DNA of 64,000 bases from SELP01 sp035969385 (GTDB taxonomy: Bacteria; Pseudomonadota; Alphaproteobacteria; Rhodobacterales; Rhodobacteraceae), in NCBI RefSeq assembly GCF_035969385.1, contig NZ_JAYKKJ010000006.1, forward strand, positions 1 to 64,000, read 5' to 3'. The translations under genes and the position numbers were made by a program. Below are positions 27,412 through 36,000 of this stretch, piece by piece; position 1 is the stretch's first letter; every line of letters starts with the position of its first letter. The notes beneath the pieces were generated by a model that worked only from the letters and a program-made list of their open reading frames with translations, had not been told where the DNA came from and did not search any database.

Positions 27412-27936
27412 ATGTTTGTAAAGGGATCCTTCGTTCAGACGAAGTCTGACGGAACCAGAAAGCCTGTCGAATTGCTAAGGGCCGGAGACACTGTCTTTGA
27501 TCCGATCTCATGGCAGTCAACCCGTGTTGTCAGGGTCTTGTCACGGGCAATTGCGCTTTCGCGATCCGAGAAATGGCGCGGCGGCGAGCTGTTTCCCGTC
27601 GAATTCGAAGTCGGCGACCTGGGTCCGGGATTGCCGGACCGCAGAATGCTTGTATCTCCTCAACAGCCAATCGTTGGCCGTGTCGATGTGACGCCCAAAG
27701 GCAGGCAGCTGGTTTGCAGGAGGGCAGCCGACATCACGAACCGACGGGCGACGAAAGAGGGGACCGTCACCTACTATGCTATCTTTCTTGCCGATAACCG
27801 GCCGTTCATTGTCGATGGACTAACCTGTATGGGGCTTACGGACGCCGAACTTGCATCAACCGATGAGATAGAGGCAAATCAGGGGTGTGAGGTATCGTTT
27901 TCCGCTGCTACGGCGGAACTGGGTTGGAAGTGTTAG
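27412..27936 (+). CDS. Stand-alone Hint-like protein, Cys nucleophile absent
   Basis: Protein of 174 residues. From residue 4, KGSFVQT and KPVELLRAGDTVFD correspond to the Hint start and the VGDxVxT strand; LPDRRMLVSPQQPIV matches LPKRDLLVSPQHRML of the first protein, and TVTYYAIFLADNRPFIVDGL matches its VTYWHFMFDRHQVVFAEG. The Hint nucleophile position appears to be Ser and the block-B-like His is Gln, so self-cleavage is doubtful. GAGGA precedes the ATG by 6 bases, 48 bases after the previous stop. Confidence 0.65.
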   Translation: MFVKGSFVQTKSDGTRKPVELLRAGDTVFDPISWQSTRVVRVLSRAIALSRSEKWRGGELFPVEFEVGDLGPGLPDRRMLVSPQQPIVGRVDVTPKGRQLVCRRAADITNRRATKEGTVTYYAIFLADNRPFIVDGLTCMGLTDAELASTDEIEANQGCEVSFSAATAELGWKC

Positions 27937-28095
27937 GGCATCAGACCTACATGGGGTTTCAGGCTGGAACCTGACATTTATCGCGAATGGGGGTCATCTT
28001 GGCCCGATGGCAAATCTTGCGGAATCTCTCCGACCACCTGAACAACAATGAAGAAAAAGAAGACACCGATTGGCAGGAACAGCAGGTGACACCAG

Positions 28096-29847
28096 ATGAA
28101 GATACTGCAGGCAATCGAAGATTCCGCGGCGATCCGGTTTCGGCGTCGATATCTTGAAGCCCAGAAGGCCTCTGAAGGCGGGTTCGGTGTCCTGATCGAC
28201 CTGTCGTTTCGGCTTAGTGTCACTGTCGCAACATCACGCTATCTTATCGCGGGCGCATTGGCCTGTGTGGTTTCGCTATTGTCTACATCCCCTCTGGGAC
28301 TACACGGCAAACCGTTTCTTGTCGGGTTCCTGTATCTTTTCTCTGCCATTCTTGTTGCGGTGGTGTTGTCATGGGCTCTGATGATCCCGGTCTATATGAT
28401 CCGGATTCGTCGTTGGATCGGCGACACCACGACACTCGGTTTCAATATTGTGGTTGTGTCCTGTGCGGCATCGTTCGGCCTGTACTATCTGGGCCCATTC
28501 TTCGATTCAGGTTTGAATTTCCGGTTTTGGGAGCTTCTGATTAGGGTCGGACCGATGATCACCCTCATCCTTTGGCTGGGGTTCTACTTCATGCGGTTTC
28601 CGATCGAACTTCTCTTGTCCCAAAGGGATGGCAAGAAGGGGATATTGGGCGCGTCAGGTGTCATTTCCGACGACAGCCTGGTTTCGATGTCAGCGCAGGA
28701 ACACTATGTCGAGGTCATGACAAACGCCGGGCCGGAGCTAATCCGGATGACGTTGTCAGAGGCGCTGAACAAGATCGATCCGAAGCTGGGCGTCCAGATC
28801 CACAGGTCGCATTGGGTGGCCTTATCCGCGATTGCAACAATCGAATCCAAAGCCAAAAGGTTGATCCTGACGGATGGGCGGAGCCTGCCCATTTCACCCA
28901 AGCGCCTATCCGAACTTGAACTCGCAATTTCTCAAAGTGACGACAAACGCGCGAACGCAAAGCTCTTTGCAGGGGATTATGCGGGCTCGGTTCTGCTGCA
29001 AGAGCTGGAGAGAAGAAACACAACGCTTCGCAAGACCCTGGATCTGATGATGATCGACATCTACCGGGGAAAACCACCCGACCGGCGGACAGCGCTCAAG
29101 ATCAGCAAACTGCAGATGCAAATCTGCGCGAGCGAACCTCTCTACATCGTATTGGCGTCGGTCGCGACGCTCTTCCCGATCTTCCTGGGATCATACGGGA
29201 CATTCTCTATTCCGTTCTATCAGGCATTGGTGTTCTGGTTGGTCTATCTGGTTGTCGCAGCGCCAATCACGCAGGGCCTGAACTTTGCGGTCTATTACAT
29301 TGGCGTCCGACGCCGGATGACCGGGCTTGCTGTCTCTGCCCTCTTGTTTCTTATTGAAGGGCTGGCATCGACGTTCCTTCTCTATGGGCTGCTCGACTTT
29401 GCTTTTGACGGGCAATTGGCATCCTTGGGACTGGTCGCGACAGGGGTTTTTGCCAACTGCCTTGCAATCTACACCTATGTTCATTTCGAAGTGGCGGCGC
29501 ATCGCTCGATGACGAGTTGGCAATCAAAGCTAAGCTACCCGCCACTGGTTATCTTGCTTCCCTACGAATTGCGGGGAGAACTCGTGTCGGTCTCCGCAAA
29601 TGGCCGATATGTCGAGGTTACAACGACAGCGGGGACAGGATCATTGCGCATGCGCTTCGGGGATGCCCTTAAAAAGCTCGGCCCGACGAAGGGCATACAG
29701 CTTCACCGCTCCCATTGGGTCGCTGCCGACCATATCACTTCGGTGCAAAGGCAGGAAGGCGGCACTGTGGTAGTCACCTCGACGAACCAATCGCTGCCGA
29801 TTGCGTCAGCGCGGATTGCCGAGGTCGAAGGGCTCTTGGGTGCCTGA
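28096..29847 (+). CDS. Membrane LytTR regulator with two [4-TM + LytTR] units
   Basis: Protein of 583 residues built as an internal duplication. Unit 1: hydrophobic helices at about 48-64, 76-100, 114-133 and 147-170, then a LytTR DNA-binding domain at ~190-278 (SMSAQEHYVEV, IHRSHWVALSAIATIE, LPISPKRLSEL). A charged linker (~280-345) leads to unit 2: helices at about 348-370, 376-400, 411-430 and 440-464, then LytTR at ~490-580 (SVSANGRYVEV, LHRSHWVAADHITSV, LPIASARIAEV). LytTR domains bind direct repeats, so one chain could fill a whole site from the membrane (inference). It follows the Hint genes on the same strand by 159 bp and may control them. Confidence 0.85.
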   Translation: MKILQAIEDSAAIRFRRRYLEAQKASEGGFGVLIDLSFRLSVTVATSRYLIAGALACVVSLLSTSPLGLHGKPFLVGFLYLFSAILVAVVLSWALMIPVYMIRIRRWIGDTTTLGFNIVVVSCAASFGLYYLGPFFDSGLNFRFWELLIRVGPMITLILWLGFYFMRFPIELLLSQRDGKKGILGASGVISDDSLVSMSAQEHYVEVMTNAGPELIRMTLSEALNKIDPKLGVQIHRSHWVALSAIATIESKAKRLILTDGRSLPISPKRLSELELAISQSDDKRANAKLFAGDYAGSVLLQELERRNTTLRKTLDLMMIDIYRGKPPDRRTALKISKLQMQICASEPLYIVLASVATLFPIFLGSYGTFSIPFYQALVFWLVYLVVAAPITQGLNFAVYYIGVRRRMTGLAVSALLFLIEGLASTFLLYGLLDFAFDGQLASLGLVATGVFANCLAIYTYVHFEVAAHRSMTSWQSKLSYPPLVILLPYELRGELVSVSANGRYVEVTTTAGTGSLRMRFGDALKKLGPTKGIQLHRSHWVAADHITSVQRQEGGTVVVTSTNQSLPIASARIAEVEGLLGA

Positions 29848-29988
29848 CCCAACTGGCGGCGACACCTCATCATGTGGACCGCAACAATAGCCCTTCCTGA
29901 TCAAGCGGTTAGAAGGTAGGAACGGATCGTCGCCACGACACTTCGCTAAACGGGTAAAGAGTTTGGATCGCGTCCTGGGGTTCTGACC

Positions 29989-32040
29989 CTAGAGTAGACC
30001 GGTCGCGGCCAGTTCGGTTTCAAGTGTCACATCAGCGATACCATCGAAATCCAGATCGACGGATACCACGGCTTGAACGGTGTAGTCCGTGTTCGTGTCG
30101 GCATCGACGCCGGTCAGCCCCTCAAACCCGATGGCGATCCCTGCGGTCGTCACATCGAATTCAGCGGGATCAAGCGATTGCTGGTTCACCAGATCGCCAA
30201 GGTCGTTGAACACGAAGATATCGGCGCCCAGAATATCCATGTCGGGCGCGCCCGCGCTGGACATCTGGTCCGCAAGACTCAGGATATCTGCGACGGTTTC
30301 GACCCCGCCGGTATTGTCCAGCGCATCAAGGTAGGTCGTGTCGACCGTCGTTCCGACGGCAAAGGCATGAATTTCGTCGCCTTCGGCCGCGTATTCGGCG
30401 GCAATCCCCTGAAGCTGGGCCACATCTTCGAATAGCGTGTCGACGAACCCGTCGGACAGGAAATAGATGATGTTCTCTGCGTCCCCGTTCTGTGCTTCCC
30501 AATTCGCGATCTCCGCCTGAAGATCCCAAAGGGGCGGGGCAAAGGCCGTGGTTCCCTGCGCCTCCAACCCGGTGATCGAAAAGCTGATCCGGGTCACGTC
30601 ATCCGCACCGATCCCATCATCTGATGGATCAATGGTGATCGGCACAAAGTTGTTCAACCCGTTGTTGAACGGGGCCAGCGTAATCGTCAGGTCACCGGGG
30701 GCAAACCCCATGTCCAGATAGGATTGCATAACGTCGAGCATCGCGCTGATTTCATAATCCAGCACCGTGTCCGACAGCCCGTCACCGTTTACGTCGCCGA
30801 CGCTGGGCTGTCCGGCTACCGGTTCAAGGACACTGCCCGAAACGTCTACTGCGAAAATCAGGTTCACCTGCTCTTTCGGCATCTCGCCCAGGGTCAGACG
30901 AATTTGCCCATCCAGCAGTCCGTCGTCGGTCAACATGGCCGTGGTCAGCGCCGCGTTCACGACCGTCCCGTCGGCGGCAATCTCGGTATCGGTTGCGGTT
31001 TGATACATCGGGTCGAACTGTCCTTCACCCTGAACTTCGACCGAAACCGTGGCAGTCGATGTGTTGATGCCATCCGAAACGGTGTATTCGAAGGTCACAA
31101 CCTCGACCTGCCCGTCGATCAGGTAGTCAAAGTCCGATCCCGGCTCAAATCGAATCGTGCCGAAGGCGCCGATCGAAACGCTGCCCAACTCGGGCTGGGT
31201 GACCGAGATGATCTCGAGCCCGGTCGGGTCGCTGTCGTTGCGCAAGACCCGCAGTGTCGATCCAAAGCTTTCAAACCCCCAGAAGAAGTCGTCGACCGCC
31301 ACGGGACCGGATGACACGCCTTCAACGGTGATATCGACGGTGGCTGTGCCCGTGTCGCCATCCGCGTCGGTGACCGAATATTCAAAGCTCACGATCTGGG
31401 TTTCGCCCGCGCCCAGCCCTTCAAAATCCGATCCTGGATCAAAGGTGAAGGTGCCGTCAGCATTCATGACAACGGTTCCCGCATCAGGTTGGCCTGTCAC
31501 CTCGACCGAGGACACAAGATCCGGCACGCTGTCGTTTTCAAGCACGGACGCCCCGTTCAAAACCGCATCACTGGACGTGGCATAGCGGTCGTCCACCACC
31601 GTCACCGCGTCATCTTCGGGGCTGATTTCGACCCCATCGACAAGGATCACGAGGTTCTCGAATTGCTTGACGACCAGATTAAGCGTTTCAAAGCTGAACC
31701 ATTCGCCTGTCGCTTCGCCCTTGGCGTTCAACCCGACGGCCCGCGCCGCAAGATAGGCGTCAATCTCGGCCTGAAGCGTCGCGGCGACCGAGGCCCAGTC
31801 CGATCCGGAAAAGGACAGGACAAGCGTATCTTGGCCACTGCCCCCCATATAGGTCTTTTCGCCCTCCTGATCGGTGGAATAGTTATAAACGACCGTGTCG
31901 TCGCCGACCCCGCCTTTGATCAGGATCTCCCCGTCGCTGGTGTCGATGATGGTGTCGTCACCGGTCTTTCCATCAACCAGCTTTTCGTCATCTTCGATCA
32001 GGATGAAATCGTCGGCTAGAAGGTCGAGGTTAAGGGACAT
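29989..32040 (-). CDS. RTX / cadherin-like / vWA-domain secreted-type protein
   Basis: Acidic protein of 683 residues without a signal peptide. Near the N-terminus are RTX-like turns (IKGGVGDDTV, YMGGSGQDTL; residues ~42-75); two bacterial cadherin/VCBS-like repeats follow (~145-240, ~247-340; AVDD..., ENDS, NDSDP, FDPGSDFEGL). A von Willebrand factor A domain spans ~390-575 with the MIDAS motif DVSGS at 399-403. The order suggests a Ca-dependent surface adhesin. The ATG at 32040 has GGAG 8 bases upstream. It lies 81 bp after the LuxR-hydrolase gene on the same strand and converges with the LytTR gene. Confidence 0.83.
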   Translation of the reverse strand: MSLNLDLLADDFILIEDDEKLVDGKTGDDTIIDTSDGEILIKGGVGDDTVVYNYSTDQEGEKTYMGGSGQDTLVLSFSGSDWASVAATLQAEIDAYLAARAVGLNAKGEATGEWFSFETLNLVVKQFENLVILVDGVEISPEDDAVTVVDDRYATSSDAVLNGASVLENDSVPDLVSSVEVTGQPDAGTVVMNADGTFTFDPGSDFEGLGAGETQIVSFEYSVTDADGDTGTATVDITVEGVSSGPVAVDDFFWGFESFGSTLRVLRNDSDPTGLEIISVTQPELGSVSIGAFGTIRFEPGSDFDYLIDGQVEVVTFEYTVSDGINTSTATVSVEVQGEGQFDPMYQTATDTEIAADGTVVNAALTTAMLTDDGLLDGQIRLTLGEMPKEQVNLIFAVDVSGSVLEPVAGQPSVGDVNGDGLSDTVLDYEISAMLDVMQSYLDMGFAPGDLTITLAPFNNGLNNFVPITIDPSDDGIGADDVTRISFSITGLEAQGTTAFAPPLWDLQAEIANWEAQNGDAENIIYFLSDGFVDTLFEDVAQLQGIAAEYAAEGDEIHAFAVGTTVDTTYLDALDNTGGVETVADILSLADQMSSAGAPDMDILGADIFVFNDLGDLVNQQSLDPAEFDVTTAGIAIGFEGLTGVDADTNTDYTVQAVVSVDLDFDGIADVTLETELAATGLL

Positions 32041-32121
32041 GGGGCAGCTCCGGGCTATTGGCGGCAGGTCGATTCCAACCTTGCTAGCCAGCCGCGCGAA
32101 CGCGGACATCATCAATATTGA

Positions 32122-33837
32122 TTATGCAGGCCGGTCTTTCTGCGAAAAAAACAGCTCTGCGATATGCACCATCACGTCGTCCGGGCGAGTTTCCAACAAG
32201 AAATACCCCGCCCCCGAAACAGATGTCAGCCGGATCCGCTTCGGGTCCACACTGGCGAACGCCTCGATCGCGGCAATAGGGTGAATCTGGTCCGCGTCCC
32301 CGTGGATCAGGTGAACCGAAAGATCGTGCGCAAAGGCATCGTCGCGCCAGTCCTGGAACAGGGTTTCCATATCTTCCGTCAACGCGCCAAGCCCCAACAG
32401 AGAGGCGTTGCGCAAGCTGGCGTCGAACTCTGTCAAGATCTCGGGGTCGCTTTCCGCCTCTTTCAGATCGGAAGTCCCGCGCATCTGTAGACAGATGAAA
32501 CGCCGCGCGCCAAGGGACACCATCGCCCGGATGCCCGACACCGTCAGGAACCGCGCCATCGACCGGGACACGGTGAGCGTCTTGAGGATCGAGGCGATCC
32601 AACCGGCCGATACCCCGTTCGGTTGGGCCATGCCCGGTGGTGGGCTGGCGGATACGAAGGCCAGTGCCGATACCCTGTTGCCCAGCCGGGCGGCCAGCCG
32701 GTGGGTCACCGGGGCTGCCGCGCCGACCCCGACCAATGGCGCGTTTGACAGGCCAAGATGGTCCATCGTCATCGCGAAATCAGCTGCGGTCGCGTCCAGC
32801 CGCGTTGTATCAGGCGAGGCAGGCGGGTCCGTTCGCCCATATCCCGCCCTGCAAACGACAACGAACCGCAACCCGGCGGAGTCCGCCGCGCGCTCAACGG
32901 CAGAAGTGAAGGTGTATCTATAGGGGTCGTGCACCAGTAATACGGTCCGACCGGATGTGGCGCCAAAGGTCGTCACCTCCACCCCGCTGCCATCGGGGCG
33001 CAACAGGTTCAACGTGCGGCGCGTGGGATGCCGCAAGCGCAGGTCCATCGCAACAAGGCCACTGTTGAACCGGGCCAGCGAAATGACCGTGTTGAGAAGA
33101 TCAACCTGCGTGTCGACTCCAACCTTGGCAAATATCGCTCGGAACTGGGCCCGGACTGTCGCCTCGCTTCGGCCCCGGCTTGCAGCAATCTGGGTCACCG
33201 ACGAGCCGTCGACGAATTGGTTCAGCACCTCGCATTCCGCCGCGCTTAGCCCAAAGGTGGCGCCGATCCGGGCCACAATTTCCACCGAAAACTCTGGCCG
33301 GATCACGAACAAAAGCGCGACCGGCGCCCCGTCACCGGGGCGAACAAAGGGCGACAGGGCAAGGGTTACCGTTCGGTCCGTTTCCGCCTCGACTGCACGC
33401 AGGTGATGTGGGTCCTGCGAGTTCCGGGTCAGGTTCCGTTCGACCTCTCGCAGAAGGCTGTTGCCGCTTGCCGGTTCGAACGGCAGGTCCGACACGACAT
33501 TTGCCGCTTCCGCCCCCGGAATGCGCCGCGCGGCAACGTTCCCTTCCAGGATCGCGCCGTCGGACCGGACAAGATAGGCCGCCACCTCCATTTCGTTGAT
33601 CATGCGGGTGATTTCCGGGGCGACTCGCGAATGGGTTCTACCTTGGGTCATGCCCGCGACGGCCGACATTGCGCGCTGGTCGATCTCGGCCCGATCGGTC
33701 AGGTTTTCAAGCGGCCCGCCCTTCAGAAACCTGCTCCACAGGTCTATGAATTCATCAAACTCGACCGATCCGGAACGCGCTCCGTCCAATTGGCGCAGTA
33801 TGTTCTGCAACGCTTCCTTGGAGTTTTGATCGGGCAT
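32122..33837 (-). CDS. LuxR-type regulator fused to a degenerate alpha/beta hydrolase
   Basis: Protein of 571 residues. A helical/PAS-like N-terminus (~70-185) precedes a LuxR/GerE helix-turn-helix (~194-250: FGLSAAECEVLNQFVDG...RSEATVRAQFRAIFAKVGV). The C-terminal ~300 residues form an alpha/beta-hydrolase fold (LLVHDPYRYTF, CRAGYGRTDPP, IHGDADQIHP). The nucleophile elbow reads LVGVGAAAP, so the Ser is replaced (Gly372), and the catalytic His position reads GAGYF (Tyr545); only the Asp remains. It is therefore probably a ligand-sensing rather than catalytic domain (inference). It precedes the vWA protein gene and is its likely regulator. Confidence 0.85.
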   Translation of the reverse strand: MPDQNSKEALQNILRQLDGARSGSVEFDEFIDLWSRFLKGGPLENLTDRAEIDQRAMSAVAGMTQGRTHSRVAPEITRMINEMEVAAYLVRSDGAILEGNVAARRIPGAEAANVVSDLPFEPASGNSLLREVERNLTRNSQDPHHLRAVEAETDRTVTLALSPFVRPGDGAPVALLFVIRPEFSVEIVARIGATFGLSAAECEVLNQFVDGSSVTQIAASRGRSEATVRAQFRAIFAKVGVDTQVDLLNTVISLARFNSGLVAMDLRLRHPTRRTLNLLRPDGSGVEVTTFGATSGRTVLLVHDPYRYTFTSAVERAADSAGLRFVVVCRAGYGRTDPPASPDTTRLDATAADFAMTMDHLGLSNAPLVGVGAAAPVTHRLAARLGNRVSALAFVSASPPPGMAQPNGVSAGWIASILKTLTVSRSMARFLTVSGIRAMVSLGARRFICLQMRGTSDLKEAESDPEILTEFDASLRNASLLGLGALTEDMETLFQDWRDDAFAHDLSVHLIHGDADQIHPIAAIEAFASVDPKRIRLTSVSGAGYFLLETRPDDVMVHIAELFFSQKDRPA

Positions 33838-34160
33838 TTTCAGATGATCCGGGTCGCATTGCCCCCGGTCTTGCCAAGGGCCGACCCATGCAAACAGAGC
33901 GCCCCATGTTTGGCAATGACAATTACCGGGCGGGAAAGTTCGGAACGGTTCTGCACGGGATCGACCCCTTACAGAAGTGCCCTCGCGCGGATCCAGAAGA
34001 GATGCGCAGTCGAGATTTGCGGCCGATCAGGGGATCTTTCCACGGCCTCCAAGATCTTTACCTTACTCCGACCGTCGGCACAGGCGACATGTGACAAGAC
34101 ATAGACCAAGCGACAGTCCGGCAAATGCACCATAGAGGTTCGGAGCATCTTACCCGGCTC
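33838..34160. other. 323-bp intergenic region, accessory-region border
   Basis: Lies between the LuxR-hydrolase start and the tetR stop. Contains the promoter region of the LuxR gene on the minus strand. A 68-codon plus-strand frame (33888-34094) has no recognisable features and no ribosome site, so I leave it uncalled. No repeats, tRNA or att-like duplications seen. Confidence 0.5.
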
Positions 34161-34802
34161 TCAGGTTTCCATGTCCTTTGCCGCGAAATGGTCGGATATG
34201 TCTTGTGCGGACTTCAATCCGAGCAAGTCCGTCCTGTTCGTTAGGACCTCGGCGTAGAACGGAATGTTCAAGAGACGCTCTTCCCGTGGTTCGGACACCT
34301 GCATCGCGTTGTAGCCTGTCTGGTGGAAATAGGTGACGTAGGCGCGAACCTGCGCGGCCCGACCGGAGAAGCCCAATGCCAGAAATACCTGATGCAGTTG
34401 CTGAATCCGGAACCCCTCGATTTCCTTCAACACCTCGGCCGTGCGCTTTGAACTGTGCGCCCAGTCGCGGATCGCGTTGTCGTATTGCGGTATGTATTGG
34501 TCCTCTTTCAGCAGCACGCCGACGTAGGCGAGGTATTGGTCCCAACCGTCAGCGCCCGCAGCTTCGATCGCCTCGGTGAAGGGCGCGGTATTGCGCTGCG
34601 CCCAGTCCTGGCGCACCCCTTCCAGCAACTCTTCAAGGTTGGAGAACTGCCAGTAGAACGCACCGGTTGTCGCGCCTAGTTCTTCTGCCAATTGGCGCAG
34701 GCTGATGCCGGTGATGCCCTTCTCGATCAGCGCTTTTCGGGCAGCCGCGATCCAGCTTGCCTTGTCCAGGTTCCGATCTTTCTTCGATTTTCGTTCTGCC
34801 AT
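34161..34802 (-). CDS. TetR/AcrR-family repressor
   Basis: Protein of 213 residues. N-terminal TetR helix-turn-helix (about 15-60): ASWIAAARKALIEKGITGISLRQLAEELGATTGAFYWQFSNLEELL. The C-terminal ligand domain is helical and of unknown specificity. The gene diverges from the TRAP transporter operon; a 39-bp nested palindrome between them (34863-34901) is the probable operator. Induction by the transported substrate or a breakdown product would be the usual logic. Confidence 0.9.
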   Translation of the reverse strand: MAERKSKKDRNLDKASWIAAARKALIEKGITGISLRQLAEELGATTGAFYWQFSNLEELLEGVRQDWAQRNTAPFTEAIEAAGADGWDQYLAYVGVLLKEDQYIPQYDNAIRDWAHSSKRTAEVLKEIEGFRIQQLHQVFLALGFSGRAAQVRAYVTYFHQTGYNAMQVSEPREERLLNIPFYAEVLTNRTDLLGLKSAQDISDHFAAKDMET

Positions 34803-34862
34803 GCCTGCTCCAGTTGCCGGACAGGGGCACGTCCGGAAAAAATCATTGACTCACCTAAAGGA

Positions 34863-34901
34863 CATAACGCATGTTACGCAACATACGTAACACTTGTTAT
34901 G
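34863..34901. promoter_or_regulatory. Nested palindromic operator for TetR
   Basis: Inner inverted repeat TGTTACG-N7-CGTAACA (34872-34892) and outer CATAAC / GTTATG (34863-34868 and 34896-34901) are both perfect and share one centre at 34882. The outer right half overlaps a possible -10 (TATGTT, 34898-34903) for the downstream dctP gene, and a TTGACT sits at 34846-34851. Size and place fit a TetR-family operator controlling both directions. Confidence 0.75.
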
Positions 34902-34939
34902 TTAAACTGCCAAAGAACAACCCAACTAGGAGGATGGAG

Positions 34940-35926
34940 ATGTTTCGAAGCTTTTTTTCGGCTGTCGTGTTCGGAACCGCGCTCGCCGCTACAGCCGCTT
35001 CGGCGGAGATTGAACTGAAATTCGCCACTGATTCCGGGGACCGCGAGTCGCCCTCTGGCATCGCGCTTGCGGCTTGGGCAAATGCCGTGATGGAAGGCTC
35101 AAACGGTGAGATCGACGTCAAGATCTTCTACCAGAACGAACTCGGCGGTCAGCTCGAGGTCTTCGACCTGTTCGTCGCCGGTGAGGTCGATGCCATGATC
35201 TCTTGGCCATCGACCTCGTATGACAAGCGGATCGGGATTCTGAATACGCCCTATATGGTCACCTCGTGGGAAGAGGCGCTGGACGCCTACAAGCCGGGCG
35301 GCTGGGCCAATGGCGTCCTGAACACTGTGTTCAATGACATCGGCCTGAAGTATTTCGGCGCCTGGCCGGAAGGGTTCAGCGGCGTTGCGACCCGTGGCGC
35401 CTATGCCACCGACGTGGAAGGTGCCGCGAACATCAAGGTGCGGACACCGCCGCTGTTCCCCTTCCCGCAGATCCTTGAATCGATGGGCTACCAGACCGCT
35501 GCGATCGACTGGGGCGAGGTCTATACCTCGATCCAAACTGGCGTGGTCGATGGCGACGCCGGCAATGTGATCTACTGGGATTACGAGTATTTCGGCGACG
35601 TTCTGGACTACTATGTTCGCACGAAGCACACCTTCGTGACCGGGAACCTGCTGGTCAACCTCGAGACCTATGAGGGCCTGTCCGACGAACACAAGCAACT
35701 GATCGAAGACGCCGCTGTCGCGGTCATGGAGGCCCGTTTCCAGGCCGCCCGTGACGAAGACCAGCACTACGTCGATCTGGCCGTGGAGTCGGGTATGGAA
35801 TACTTCGAACTGACCGACGAACAGATTGCCCCGCTTGCCGAGAAGGTTCGTGCCGAAGTCTGGCCGCAGATGGAACCCGATGTCGGCAAGGACATCATGG
35901 ATCTGATCCGCGCACAGGTGAACTAA
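34940..35926 (+). CDS. dctP: TRAP transporter substrate-binding protein
   Basis: DctP-type periplasmic binding protein of 328 residues with a clear signal peptide (FRSFFSAVVFGTALAATAASA). Typical features are the start of the mature protein IELKFATDSGDRES, IDVKIFYQNELGG and the IKVRTPPLFPFPQILESMGYQ region carrying the conserved substrate-carboxylate Arg. The ATG at 34940 is preferred: AGGAGG lies 6 bases upstream, while the ATG at 34934 would touch it. First gene of a six-gene operon. Substrate unknown; the neighbours suggest a nitrogen-containing organic acid. Confidence 0.92.
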   Translation: MFRSFFSAVVFGTALAATAASAEIELKFATDSGDRESPSGIALAAWANAVMEGSNGEIDVKIFYQNELGGQLEVFDLFVAGEVDAMISWPSTSYDKRIGILNTPYMVTSWEEALDAYKPGGWANGVLNTVFNDIGLKYFGAWPEGFSGVATRGAYATDVEGAANIKVRTPPLFPFPQILESMGYQTAAIDWGEVYTSIQTGVVDGDAGNVIYWDYEYFGDVLDYYVRTKHTFVTGNLLVNLETYEGLSDEHKQLIEDAAVAVMEARFQAARDEDQHYVDLAVESGMEYFELTDEQIAPLAEKVRAEVWPQMEPDVGKDIMDLIRAQVN

Positions 35927-36000
35927 CTTGTTTGCGGCCGGGGCCCGAAGGTTCCGGCCGCCCCCCTTTCATTCATGCTGCGAACCGGGAGTGACGCGAC

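Noticed and set aside
33888..34094. 68-codon frame in the LuxR-tetR gap
   Set aside because: No ribosome site or similarity; sits in the promoter region of the LuxR gene.
23628..34160. Accessory region as an integrated mobile element
   Set aside because: No integrase, transposase, tRNA-adjacent att duplication or inverted ends seen; composition alone is not enough.
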